Below are positions 9,039 through 17,486 of a stretch of DNA of 64,000 bases, piece after piece. The DNA comes from Cyanobium sp. CH-040 (GTDB taxonomy: Bacteria > Cyanobacteriota > Cyanobacteriia > PCC-6307 > Cyanobiaceae). The notes below the pieces were generated by a model, which searched no databases, was not told the origin of the DNA, and worked only from the letters and a program-made list of their open reading frames with translations. The DNA lies in NCBI RefSeq assembly GCF_024346135.1, contig NZ_JAGQCJ010000001.1, forward strand, positions 310,001 to 374,000, read 5' to 3'. Made by a program: the position numbers and the translations under genes. Numbering within the stretch: position 1 is the stretch's first letter; the number at the start of each line of letters is the position of its first letter.

Positions 9039-9322
9039 GGCTGGGGGTGGCGCTCTGTGGGGGGCTCGCTGGCGGTGTCGCTGGCGCCGTCGTCCACGGG
9101 GGTGGGGGCGCGGGTGATGAGCGGTGCCTCGATCTCCTCCTGCAGCGGGGTGATCGCCGCCTCGCGGGAGCGCAGCAGCAGCTGGGTGAGGCGGGCGATG
9201 CCGCCCTCGCCGAGGTCCTGGCCGGCGATCCGCTCGAAGCTGGCGGCGTAGAGCTCCTCCAGCTGGGCGATCAGGCCTTCGCGCACGGCGCGCACGGCCT
9301 GGCGCTGGGCTTCCCTCGACAT
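9035..9322 (-). CDS. Hercynine metabolism small protein (egt-associated)
   Basis: The 95-residue protein begins MSREAQRQAVRAVREGLIAQ. A helical N-terminal half contains the conserved-looking LYAASFERIAGQDLGEGGIARLTQLLLRSREAAI, and the tail is disordered and Pro/Thr-rich. It fits the small partner family seen in cyanobacterial egt clusters (TIGR04375, by recall). The start at 9322 avoids a Cys/Arg-rich extension that would overlap egtD. It sits 19 nt after egtD and overlaps the next gene by 4 nt, so all four are likely cotranscribed. No enzymatic motif is visible. Confidence 0.7.
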   Translation of the reverse strand: MSREAQRQAVRAVREGLIAQLEELYAASFERIAGQDLGEGGIARLTQLLLRSREAAITPLQEEIEAPLITRAPTPVDDGASDTASEPPTERHPQP

Positions 9323-9341
9323 GGCGGCAACGGGACGGGGC

Positions 9342-10340
9342 TCAGATCGAGTCTGCCTGGGCGGCGTCGGCCTGGCCCAGCAGATGCAGTGACAGATCTC
9401 CGGCCGCATCGCTCCAGCGCCCCAGCGGTCGCCAGCCGGCCGCCCCGGCCAGCCGCAGAAACGCCTCGGGGGTGTACTTCACGCTGTATTCGCTGATCAG
9501 GTCCTCGCCGGCGGCGAAGGTCCAGCGCCCTCCGGCCAGCTCCACCGTCTGTTCGCGCAGGCTCACCAGGGCCATGGCGATGCGGCTGTGCTGCGGCTGC
9601 CAGCGGGCCCGGTAGCGGAAGGCGGTGAGATCGAAGCTGCCGCCCAGGTCGCGGTTCAGGCGGGTCAGCAGGTTCATGGCGAAGGCCGCCGAGACGCCGG
9701 CGGCATCGTCGTAGGCGGCCTCCAGTCGCGCGGCCGCCTTGGGCTGGTCGATGCCGATCAGCAGCTGCCCGCCGGGGCCCAGCAGGCGGCGGAACTGCTC
9801 CAGTAGGGCGCGAGCCTCGGCCGGGTCGAAGTTGCCGATCGAGCTGCCGGGGTAGAAGCCCAGCCGGCGGCGGCCCGCCAGCTCGGGCAGGGCCGGCAGG
9901 GACGGCTCGGCGTTGTAGTCGCAGCACACCCCCAGCACTTCGGTGGCCGGATGGGCGGCCTGCAGCGCGGCGCAGGTGGCCTCGAGGGCGCTGCGGCTGA
10001 TGTCCAGGGCCAGGTAGGCGGGGGGCCGCAGGGCCGCCAGCAGCGGCCCGGCCTTGCGGGCATTGCCGGCGCCGAACTCCAGCACCGCCGGCGCCGGCTG
10101 GCCGATGGCCGCCGCGATCTCCTCCCCGCAACCCTCCAGCAGCGCCACCTCCGTGCGGGTGAGGCTGTATTCGGGCTGCTCGCAGATCGCCTCGAACAGC
10201 CGCGAGCCCTCGGCGTCGTAGAGGAGCCAGGCGGGCAGCTGGCGCGGACGCCGCTCCATGCCGGCCCGCACCAGGGCGCTGATGTCGGCCGGGGCCGGAT
10301 GCAGGTCGATCAGCCGCGGACGGGTGCTGGTGAAGGTCAT
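9342..10340 (-). CDS. egtD: L-histidine N-alpha-methyltransferase EgtD
   Basis: The 332-residue SAM-dependent methyltransferase trimethylates histidine to hercynine, the first step to ergothioneine. Diagnostic stretches are LLYDAEGSRLFEAICEQPEYSLTRTEVALL near the N-terminus, the SAM loop LEFGAGNARKAGPLLAAL, GFYPGSSIGNFDPAEA, LLIGIDQPKAAARLEAAYDDAAGVSAAF and SEYSVKYTPEAFLRLA. Length matches the family. The ATG overlaps the egtB stop by 4 nt, indicating translational coupling. Confidence 0.93.
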   Translation of the reverse strand: MTFTSTRPRLIDLHPAPADISALVRAGMERRPRQLPAWLLYDAEGSRLFEAICEQPEYSLTRTEVALLEGCGEEIAAAIGQPAPAVLEFGAGNARKAGPLLAALRPPAYLALDISRSALEATCAALQAAHPATEVLGVCCDYNAEPSLPALPELAGRRRLGFYPGSSIGNFDPAEARALLEQFRRLLGPGGQLLIGIDQPKAAARLEAAYDDAAGVSAAFAMNLLTRLNRDLGGSFDLTAFRYRARWQPQHSRIAMALVSLREQTVELAGGRWTFAAGEDLISEYSVKYTPEAFLRLAGAAGWRPLGRWSDAAGDLSLHLLGQADAAQADSI

Positions 10341-11689
10341 GGCGCCGGGAAGGGTTCACTGGGCAGCGCCGCGCGGCCATCGCGGGCCAGGCGCACCCCC
10401 GCCGCCATCCAGCGGCAGGCGGGGGGGAAGAAGTTGCGGTAGGTGGCGCGCTCGTGGCCGCTGGGGGTGAGGAAGCAGCTGCCGCGCAGCACGAACTGGG
10501 AGGTCATGAACTTGCCGTTGTATTCCCCCACGGCGCCGGCGGCAGGCCGGAAGCCCGGGTAGGGGCGGTAGGGGCTGCCGGTCCACTGCCAGAGCAGCCC
10601 GAAGGCCTGGGGCAGCCCCCCCGCCGGCGCCTGCCGGCAGGCCGCCACCTCCCACTCGGCCTCGCTGGGCAGCCGTGCTCCCGCCCAGCGGGCGTAGGCA
10701 TCGGCCTCGAACCAGCTCAGGTGCCGCACCGGCGCCTGCGACCGGCGTGGCCGCAGGCCCGCCAGGGTGAACTCGGCGTCGCCGCGCCAGTAGCGCGGCG
10801 CGTGCCAGCCCCGCTGCTGGCGCACGGCCCAGCCCTCGCTCATCCACAGCTCCGGGCGCGCATAGCCGCCGTCGGCGATGAACGCGGCGTAGTCGGCGTT
10901 GCTCACCAGGCGCGCTGCCAGGGCGAAGGGCTCCAGCCAGACGCGGTGGCGGGGGGCCTCGTTGTCGAAGTGAAAGCCGCCGCCGCCGGCCCTTCCATCG
11001 CCGCCGCCGCCCGGGTGGCCGATCTCCACCAGCCCGCCGGGCCACTGCAGCCAGCCGTCCGCGGGCCCGCCGGCGGCGGCGGAGCCGCTGAGGCGCCGCT
11101 CCCAGAGCGCTTCCGGGCCATCAGGCCCGCTGGCGTAGGCAGGGGCCAGGGGGTTGCGGCTGAAGCCGTCCAGCAGGTCCATCAGCAGCAGCTCCTGGTG
11201 CTGCTGCTCGTGCTGCAGGCCCAGCTCCAGCAGCGCCCGCACCGCCGCGGCCCGGTCCGGTTCGCAGCGCTCCAGCAGCTCCGGCAGCTCCGCCAGGGCG
11301 GCGTCCACCCGCTGGCGCCAGGCCAGCACGGCGGCGATCGGCGGCCGGCTCAGCAGCCCCCGCTGGGGCCGGGGATGGCGCTCGCCGACGGCGTCGTAGT
11401 AGCTGTTGAACAGGAAGCTCCAGGCCTCCGGGGCGGGCTCGTAGGCCAGCGGCAGCCCCGCCTCGATCTGCGGCCGGAGCACGAACTGCTCGAAGAACCA
11501 GGTGGTGTGCCCGAGGTGCCACTTGGGCGGGCTGGCGTCGGCCATGCCCTGCAGGCAGAGGTCCTCGGGTTCCAGCGGCCTTATCAGCTCCAGGCTGCGG
11601 GCGCGCACGGCGGCCAGGCGGTGGTGCAGGTCCCCAGGACCCCCGGCGACTCCCTGCGGCGGGCCGCTGGTGATCAGGCCGCTCGTCAT
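10337..11689 (-). CDS. egtB: Ergothioneine biosynthesis sulfoxide synthase EgtB
   Basis: The 450-residue non-haem iron enzyme couples hercynine with a thiol substrate. Its N-terminal DinB-like domain has PPKWHLGHTTWFFEQF and the iron-binding HxxxHxE pattern in LGLQHEQQHQELLLMD. The C-terminal FGE-sulfatase-like domain carries RLVSNADYAAFIADGGY, PVRHLSWFEADAYARWAGARLPSEAEWE and the ending TYRNFFPPACRWMAAGVRLARD. It is the first gene of the leftward egtB-egtD-small-large cluster and diverges from the cysteine-synthase homologue across a 68-nt promoter gap. No egtC, egtE or gamma-Glu-Cys ligase gene is adjacent. Confidence 0.92.
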   Translation of the reverse strand: MTSGLITSGPPQGVAGGPGDLHHRLAAVRARSLELIRPLEPEDLCLQGMADASPPKWHLGHTTWFFEQFVLRPQIEAGLPLAYEPAPEAWSFLFNSYYDAVGERHPRPQRGLLSRPPIAAVLAWRQRVDAALAELPELLERCEPDRAAAVRALLELGLQHEQQHQELLLMDLLDGFSRNPLAPAYASGPDGPEALWERRLSGSAAAGGPADGWLQWPGGLVEIGHPGGGGDGRAGGGGFHFDNEAPRHRVWLEPFALAARLVSNADYAAFIADGGYARPELWMSEGWAVRQQRGWHAPRYWRGDAEFTLAGLRPRRSQAPVRHLSWFEADAYARWAGARLPSEAEWEVAACRQAPAGGLPQAFGLLWQWTGSPYRPYPGFRPAAGAVGEYNGKFMTSQFVLRGSCFLTPSGHERATYRNFFPPACRWMAAGVRLARDGRAALPSEPFPAP

Positions 11690-11757
11690 CGGATCGCCCC
11701 GACTCAGGACCGACCATAGGGAGCTTGCCTACGATCCGCCCACGCGGCAGCAGCACG

Positions 11758-12762
11758 ATGGGCGGGATCACCGAGGGGTTTGTCGGCGCGGTGGGCCGCA
11801 CCCCGCTGATCCGCCTGCGGGCGCTCAGTGAGCTCACGGGCTGCACGATCCTCGGCAAGGCCGAGTTCATGAACCCCGGCGGTTCGGTGAAGGACCGGGC
11901 CGCCCTGGGCATCCTGCTTGAGGCGGAGGAGCAGGGCCTGCTGCGGCCCGGCGGCACCGTGGTGGAGGGCACCGCCGGCAACACCGGCATCGGCCTCACC
12001 CACATCTGCAACGCCCGCGGCTACCGCGCCCTGATCGTGATTCCCGACACCCAGTCGGCCGAGAAGATCGGCCTGCTGCGCAGCCTCGGGGCCGAGGTGC
12101 GCACGGTGCCGGCGGTGCCCTACCGGGACCCCAACAACTACGTGAAGCTGTCGGGGCGCATCGCCGCCGAGACCCCCGGCGCCGTGTGGGCCAACCAGTT
12201 CGACAACCTGGCCAACCGCCGCGCCCACTACAACGCCACCGGCCCGGAGATCTGGGAGCAGACGCAGGGCCGGGTGGACGCCTGGGTGGCGGCCACCGGC
12301 ACCGGCGGCACCTACGCCGGCGTGGCTCTGTTCCTCAAGGAGCGCAACCCCCGGGTGCGCTGCGTGCTGGCCGATCCCCACGGCAGCGCCCTCTACGCCT
12401 GGGCCAGGACGGGCGAACTGGCCAGTGAGGGCAGCTCCGTGACCGAGGGCATCGGCAACAGCCGCGTCACCGCCAACCTGGAGGGGGCCCCGATCGACGA
12501 CGCCGTGCGCGTCGACGACCAGGCCGCCCTCGACACCATCTACCAGCTGCTCTGGCGGGAGGGCCTGTTCATGGGCGGTTCGGTGGGCATCAACGTGGCC
12601 GCGGCGGTGGAGACCGCGCGACGGCTGGGCCCGGGCCACACCATCGTCACCGTGCTCTGCGACAGCGGTGACCGCTACCGGTCCCGGCTCTACGACCGTG
12701 ACTGGCTGGCCGGCCGCGGGCTGCGCCAACCTGATCGCACAGCAGCGGTGGCCGCCGCCTGA
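11758..12762 (+). CDS. Cysteine synthase A-like PLP enzyme
   Basis: This 334-residue fold-type II PLP enzyme begins MGGITEGFVGAVGRTPLIRL. The Schiff-base lysine lies in NPGGSVKDRAAL, the phosphate loop is GTAGNTGIGL, and the glycine-rich binding stretch is ATGTGGTYAG. The C-terminal VTVLCDSGDRYRSRLYDRDWL is typical of CysK/CysM. It makes cysteine, or a close thiol, from O-acetylserine or a related acceptor. ATG 11758 is preferred over TTG 11725. Its divergent pairing with egtB suggests it may supply or process the sulfur donor for ergothioneine, but that is inference. It overlaps the next gene by one base (TGATG). Confidence 0.85.
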   Translation: MGGITEGFVGAVGRTPLIRLRALSELTGCTILGKAEFMNPGGSVKDRAALGILLEAEEQGLLRPGGTVVEGTAGNTGIGLTHICNARGYRALIVIPDTQSAEKIGLLRSLGAEVRTVPAVPYRDPNNYVKLSGRIAAETPGAVWANQFDNLANRRAHYNATGPEIWEQTQGRVDAWVAATGTGGTYAGVALFLKERNPRVRCVLADPHGSALYAWARTGELASEGSSVTEGIGNSRVTANLEGAPIDDAVRVDDQAALDTIYQLLWREGLFMGGSVGINVAAAVETARRLGPGHTIVTVLCDSGDRYRSRLYDRDWLAGRGLRQPDRTAAVAAA

Positions 12763-14900
12763 TGGCATCCCACTCCGAGCCGGCTCCCGATCAGGGGGCC
12801 CAGCCGGCCGCCGCCGGCGTGAACGGGCCCGGCACCCTGATCGGCGAGCGCTACCGCCTCGAGGCGCGGCTGGGAGGCGGCGCCCAGGGGGCGGTGTGGC
12901 GGGGCTGCGACCAGCTGGCCGCCGATGCCCCCGTGGTGGTGCGCGAGCTCGGGCCGGAGCATGACCAGCAGCGGGCGCGCGAGCGCTGGGGACGGCTGCA
13001 GGGGGTGCTGCACCCGCAGGTGCCGCGGCTCGGGGGTGCCATCAGCCAGGACGGCCGGCTGTGGCTGGTGCGCGAGTGGCAGGCCGGCCGCACCCTCGCC
13101 GAGCTGCAGGCCGCCCGGGCCCAGCGCCAGATGGTGTTCGGAGCCGGCGAGGTGCTGCTGCTGCTGCGCCAGATCCTGCCGGTGCTGGCGGTGCTGCACG
13201 GCCAGAAGCTGGTGCACGGCGACCTCTGCCCGGCCAACCTGCTGCGCCGCGACAGCGACGGTCTGCCGGTGCTGCTCGACTACGGCCTGGTGGCCGGCGG
13301 CGTTGCCGTCACCCCGGGCTACGCCCCGCCCCAGGCGGCCGGCAGCGGCCGGCCCGAGGCCTGGATGGATCTGCATGCCCTGGGGGTCACGGCCCTGGTG
13401 CTGCTCAGCGGCGATCCCCCCGAGCGGCTGCTCGACCCCGCCACGATGACCTGGCGCTGGCCCGCGTCGCTGAGCGAGGAGCCCGCCCTGCAGGCCGCCC
13501 TGGAGCGTCTGCTGGCCAGCGACCCCCAGCGCCGCTTCGGCTCCGCGAGCCAGGCCCTGGCGGCCTTGCAGGCCCTGCCGATGCCGGAGAGCACCGGTCC
13601 GGTGCCGCGCGCCGACCGCACCCTGGCCCTGGTGCCGCCTCCCGCCCCGGCCGCGCCGCCGCCGGCCGCCACGCCGCCGCCACCGCCACCCCAGGCGCCC
13701 CCCCAGGCCCAGCCGCCCACGCCCCTGCCGCCCTCCCTGCAGGTGCCGGCGGCGTGGACCGCCCCTGAGCCGTCCGCCGCGCCGCCGCCGGAGCTGCCCC
13801 CCCTGCACGGCCTGCGCACCTCCAGGGAGACGGGGGGCCGCCGGCTGCGCGGCGAGGAGCGCGAGGAGCAGGTGGAGGGCAGCGTCTGGCCGGTGGTGAT
13901 GGCGCTGGTGCTCTCGGCCGTGGTCGGCACCGCCCTGGGCTGGTGGTGGCTGAGCCGGGGGACGAGCCAGCAGCCCAGCACCCCCGATGTGGCCCTGCAG
14001 CTCCCCACCAGCCTCCCCCAGGAGGAGGTGAGCCAGCGCCAGCAGCTGCTCAACCGCCTGCGGGCCATGCAGGTGGACCGGGCCTGGTTCCTCAAGCTGG
14101 TGGACGCCAGCCTGCTGGAGCGCTTTCCGGAGCGCGGCGGGCGCCTGCCCGGCGACTCCGCCGCGGACGCGCCCCTGCGCCAGGCCTGGAACGAGCTGGC
14201 CCAGGAGTGGCTGGTGCGCGTGGAGCAGCTGCCGCTGGCCCTGCGCCAGCGTCTCGGCCGCTACAGCAACGGCGACTGGGAGCGCCGTCAGGGTCAGCTG
14301 GAGTCGCAGGGGCTGAGCGGGCCGGTGCTGCGCCAGCTGGTGTCGGCCAATGCCCAGAGCCTGCTGCCGGGGCGCTCCGGCACGTCCCTGCCGCCGGAGC
14401 CCTTCCGCCAGCTCTGGTACGCCGCCGCCGAGCAGAGCCTCGCCAACCTGCAGATCGAGGCGATCCAGGCCCGGCCCCTGCAGACCGAGGTGCGCAGCGC
14501 CTCGGTGGCGGCGGGCGGCGGGCGGCTGTTTCCGGTGCGTCCGCCCGACGGCCACACCCTGGTGCTGGGGGTGAACGGCTCGCCGCTGATGCAGATGAGC
14601 GTGTTCGCCGCCGACGGCACCCTGCTGGAGGGCCGTGGTCCGCTGCGGGTGGTGAGCCTCGGGCCGGAGAACCGGGCGCCGCTGCAGCTGCTGGTGATCA
14701 ATGAGGGTGTGGCGCCGGGCGTGGTGACACTCTCGGTGCGCGCCGACCCGCCCGCGCCGCAGCCGCCACCACCGGTGCCCGGGCCGGGCGACACGCCGCC
14801 GCCGCCGCCGTCCGGCGAGCCGGGCGCCGAGTCGCCACCGGCTGAGCCGGGCCCGGAGGCTTCGCCCCCTGAACCTCCGCCGGTGGGAGAGCCCCAGTGA
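12762..14900 (+). CDS. Divergent serine/threonine kinase-like membrane protein
   Basis: The 712-residue protein has a kinase-like domain at about 25-275: Gly-loop LGGGAQGAVW, catalytic-loop HGDLCPANLL (HRD-like, Asp and Asn kept) and LLDYGLV in place of DFG. The usual VAIK lysine is not apparent, because the matching strand reads APVVVRELG with Arg. A Pro-rich linker (about 285-350) leads to one transmembrane helix near 380-400 (WPVVMALVLSAVVGTALGWWWL). An external region follows, with a beta-rich C-terminal domain and a second Pro-rich tail. The topology resembles PASTA-less Hanks kinases. It may be a pseudokinase or an unusual active kinase. It starts one base inside the previous stop. Confidence 0.75.
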   Translation: MASHSEPAPDQGAQPAAAGVNGPGTLIGERYRLEARLGGGAQGAVWRGCDQLAADAPVVVRELGPEHDQQRARERWGRLQGVLHPQVPRLGGAISQDGRLWLVREWQAGRTLAELQAARAQRQMVFGAGEVLLLLRQILPVLAVLHGQKLVHGDLCPANLLRRDSDGLPVLLDYGLVAGGVAVTPGYAPPQAAGSGRPEAWMDLHALGVTALVLLSGDPPERLLDPATMTWRWPASLSEEPALQAALERLLASDPQRRFGSASQALAALQALPMPESTGPVPRADRTLALVPPPAPAAPPPAATPPPPPPQAPPQAQPPTPLPPSLQVPAAWTAPEPSAAPPPELPPLHGLRTSRETGGRRLRGEEREEQVEGSVWPVVMALVLSAVVGTALGWWWLSRGTSQQPSTPDVALQLPTSLPQEEVSQRQQLLNRLRAMQVDRAWFLKLVDASLLERFPERGGRLPGDSAADAPLRQAWNELAQEWLVRVEQLPLALRQRLGRYSNGDWERRQGQLESQGLSGPVLRQLVSANAQSLLPGRSGTSLPPEPFRQLWYAAAEQSLANLQIEAIQARPLQTEVRSASVAAGGGRLFPVRPPDGHTLVLGVNGSPLMQMSVFAADGTLLEGRGPLRVVSLGPENRAPLQLLVINEGVAPGVVTLSVRADPPAPQPPPPVPGPGDTPPPPPSGEPGAESPPAEPGPEASPPEPPPVGEPQ

Positions 14901-14910
14901 CCCGGCAGGG

Positions 14911-15411
14911 TCAGTAGCGGGCGATGGCGGCGCGGGTCTCCTTCGCCGCCTCCTTGCGCCGCTCCTCCTGGCGCTTGTCGTGCAGCTTGCGGCCCTTGGC
15001 CATGCCCAGGGTCACCTTGATCCAGGAGCCCTTGAGGTGGAGGTTCAGGGGGATCAGGGTGAGGCCCTTCTGCTCCAGGGCCACGCGCAGCCTGTCGATC
15101 TCGCGGCGGTGGGCCAGCAGCTTCCGCACCCGCAGCGGGTCGTGGTTGAAGTAGGCGCCGGCGTGGCTGTGGGGGGAGATGTGCACGTTGTGCAGCTGCA
15201 GCTGGCCGTCGCGGATCAGGCAGAAGCCGTCGCGCAGGTTGGCCTGACCGGCCCGGATCGACTTCACCTCCGTGCCCAGCAGCTCGATGCCGCACTCGAG
15301 GGTCTCGAGGATCTCGTACTGGTGCCGCGCGAAGCGGTTGTCGGCCAGCAGGCGGTTGGCGGCGTCCCGCTTGGCCCTGGCGGCCAGCTTCTTGGTGCCG
15401 CCCTTGGCCAT
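14911..15411 (-). CDS. smpB: SsrA-binding protein SmpB
   Basis: The 166-residue OB-fold RNA-binding protein begins [20 protein letters not shown]. It contains [54 protein letters not shown]-type and [29 protein letters not shown] stretches, all signatures of SmpB. It carries tmRNA to stalled ribosomes. The start at 15411 gives the canonical N-terminus; an upstream start at 15477 would overlap the ruvB promoter. It converges with the kinase-like gene, and a 6-bp inverted repeat (TGACCC/GGGTCA) sits in the 10-nt gap. Confidence 0.95.
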   Translation of the reverse strand: MAKGGTKKLAARAKRDAANRLLADNRFARHQYEILETLECGIELLGTEVKSIRAGQANLRDGFCLIRDGQLQLHNVHISPHSHAGAYFNHDPLRVRKLLAHRREIDRLRVALEQKGLTLIPLNLHLKGSWIKVTLGMAKGRKLHDKRQEERRKEAAKETRAAIARY

Positions 15412-15479
15412 GGGTCCCCCGGTGCCGCCGTGCGCGTGGTCGACTCCCGACCCTAGGCAGGGGCCGGTACCCTCCACCC

Positions 15480-16556
15480 ATGGCGATCGTTTCCTCCGGA
15501 CCGCAGGGCCAGGACCGTCGCGGGGCTGCCCCAGCCGCCGCGGCGCCGGTCGCGGCCCGGGGACGGCTGGTGGATCCGGCGGCCGCGGCGGAGGAGCTGC
15601 AGGCGCCGGTCCTGCGGGAGGACACGCTGCGGCCGCGGCGGCTCGCCGACTACATCGGCCAGAGCGAGCTCAAGCAGGTGCTGGGCATCGCCGTGGAGGC
15701 CACCCGGGCCCGCGACGAGGCCCTCGACCACGTGCTGCTCTACGGGCCCCCCGGCCTGGGCAAGACCACCATGGCCCTGGTGCTGGCCGAGGAGCTGGGG
15801 GTGCGCTGCCGCATCACCAGTGCTCCCGCTCTGGAGCGCCCCCGCGACATCGTCGGCCTGCTGGTGAACCTGCAGCCCCGCGAGCTGCTGTTCATCGACG
15901 AGATCCACCGCCTCAACCGGGTGGCCGAGGAACTGCTCTACCCGGCGATGGAGGACTTCCGCCTCGATCTGATGGTGGGCAAGGGCAGCACCGCCCGCAC
16001 CCGCAGCCTGCCGATCGCCCCGTTCACCCTGGTGGGGGCCACCACCAGGGCCGGGGCGCTGAGTTCGCCGCTGCGCGACCGCTTCGGGCTGATCCAGCGG
16101 CTCGAATTCTACGGCCTGGAGGACCTGCAGGCGATCGTGCTGCGGGCCGCGGGCCTGCTGGACGTGCGCCTCGATGGCGAGGCGGCGCTGGAGGTGGCGC
16201 GCCGCTGCCGCGGCACGCCGCGCATCGCCAACCGGCTGCTGCGGCGGGTGCGCGACGTGGCCAGCGTCCAGGGGCGCGAGCGGGTGACGGCCGAGCTGGT
16301 GCACGAGGCCCTCAGCCTGCACCGGGTGGACGGCCGCGGCCTCGACGCCCACGACCGCCGGCTGCTGACGCTGATGCTGGAGGCCTACGGCGGCGGGCCT
16401 GTGGGGCTAGAGACCCTGGCGGCGGGGCTGGGCGAGGACCCGGCCACCCTGGAGGCGGTGGTGGAGCCCTACCTGCTCCAGCAGGGTCTGCTCCAGCGCA
16501 CCCCCCGCGGCCGCCTGCTCACCGCGGCGGGGCGGGCCCACCTGGAGTGCCCATGA
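15480..16556 (+). CDS. ruvB: Holliday junction branch-migration helicase RuvB
   Basis: The 358-residue AAA+ ATPase has a short disordered N-terminal extension, then [19 protein letters not shown]. The Walker A is GPPGLGKTT (about residue 88), the Walker [11 protein letters not shown], sensor 1 VGATTRAG, and the winged-helix C-terminus runs from [22 protein letters not shown] to [12 protein letters not shown]. It drives branch migration with RuvA on Holliday junctions. The start at 15480 diverges from smpB. Its stop overlaps the next ATG (ATGA). Confidence 0.96.
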   Translation: MAIVSSGPQGQDRRGAAPAAAAPVAARGRLVDPAAAAEELQAPVLREDTLRPRRLADYIGQSELKQVLGIAVEATRARDEALDHVLLYGPPGLGKTTMALVLAEELGVRCRITSAPALERPRDIVGLLVNLQPRELLFIDEIHRLNRVAEELLYPAMEDFRLDLMVGKGSTARTRSLPIAPFTLVGATTRAGALSSPLRDRFGLIQRLEFYGLEDLQAIVLRAAGLLDVRLDGEAALEVARRCRGTPRIANRLLRRVRDVASVQGRERVTAELVHEALSLHRVDGRGLDAHDRRLLTLMLEAYGGGPVGLETLAAGLGEDPATLEAVVEPYLLQQGLLQRTPRGRLLTAAGRAHLECP

Positions 16557-17440
16557 GCCGGGCTGGGGTCCCCGCTCTGGCGCGCGGCCTGGCGAACGCC
16601 CTGGCCCGTGCCCTGGCGCTGCTGCTGATGACGCTGCTGGCGATCGGCGCCCCCGCCGCGGCCAGCGCCGCGGGTGATGCTCCGGCTCCGCCTGCCGCCG
16701 CCGGGCGGCCGCCGCTGCCGGAGCTGTTCGAGCAGGCGCTGCGGGCCAGCCGCGACGGGCGCTTCGGTGAGGCCCTGCCGCTGTGGAACCAGGTGCTGGA
16801 GCTGGCGCCGCAGGATGCGGCGGCCTGGAGCAACCGCGGCAACGTGCGCCTGGCCCTGGGCGATGCCCGGGCGGCCATCGCCGACCAGACCCGCGCCCTG
16901 GAGCTGGAGCCCGGCAGCGCCGATCCGCACCTCAACCGCGGCACCGCCGAGGAGGCCCTGGGGCGCTGGGATGCCGCCGAGGCCGACTACCGCTGGATCC
17001 TGGAGCGCGCCGCGGCCGACCCGCAGGACGCCGCCGCCGGCGAGGTGCGCGCCTCGGCGCTCTACAACCTCGGCAACGTGCAGGGCTCACGGGGCGACTG
17101 GGCCGCGGCCCGCGAGAGCTTCGCGGCGGCGGCCGACCTGCGGCCGGGCTTCGCCATGGCCCGCTCCAGCGCCGCCCTGGCCGCCTTCCAGCTCGGCGAT
17201 CTGGAGGCCGCCGAGCGCAGCCTGCGGGCCCTGATCCGCCGCCATCCCCTGTTCGCCGACGCCCGCGCCGGCCTCACGGCGCTGCTGTGGCGGCGCGGCA
17301 GCCGCGGCGAGGCCGAGAGCAACTGGGTGTCGGCCTCCGGTCTCGATCCCCGGTACCGGCAGCGAGAATGGCTGCTCGAAACCCGGCGCTGGCCACCCGA
17401 GCCGGTGGAGGCGCTGCAGCAGTTCCTGGCGATCGCCTGA
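16553..17440 (+). CDS. Secreted tetratricopeptide-repeat protein
   Basis: The 295-residue protein has a cleavable-looking signal peptide at about residues 1-42 ([24 protein letters not shown]). About five TPR units follow (for example [33 protein letters not shown]-type repeats and [23 protein letters not shown]), so it is probably a periplasmic or lumenal protein-interaction scaffold. The start codon overlaps the ruvB stop, so it is cotranscribed with ruvB. Partner unknown; the same arrangement after ruvB is, from memory, common in marine picocyanobacteria. Confidence 0.82.
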   Translation: MSRAGVPALARGLANALARALALLLMTLLAIGAPAAASAAGDAPAPPAAAGRPPLPELFEQALRASRDGRFGEALPLWNQVLELAPQDAAAWSNRGNVRLALGDARAAIADQTRALELEPGSADPHLNRGTAEEALGRWDAAEADYRWILERAAADPQDAAAGEVRASALYNLGNVQGSRGDWAAARESFAAAADLRPGFAMARSSAALAAFQLGDLEAAERSLRALIRRHPLFADARAGLTALLWRRGSRGEAESNWVSASGLDPRYRQREWLLETRRWPPEPVEALQQFLAIA

Positions 17441-17486
17441 TGCCCCCAGCTGATTCCCCGCCGCCGCTGCCCCCAGCTGACGCCCT

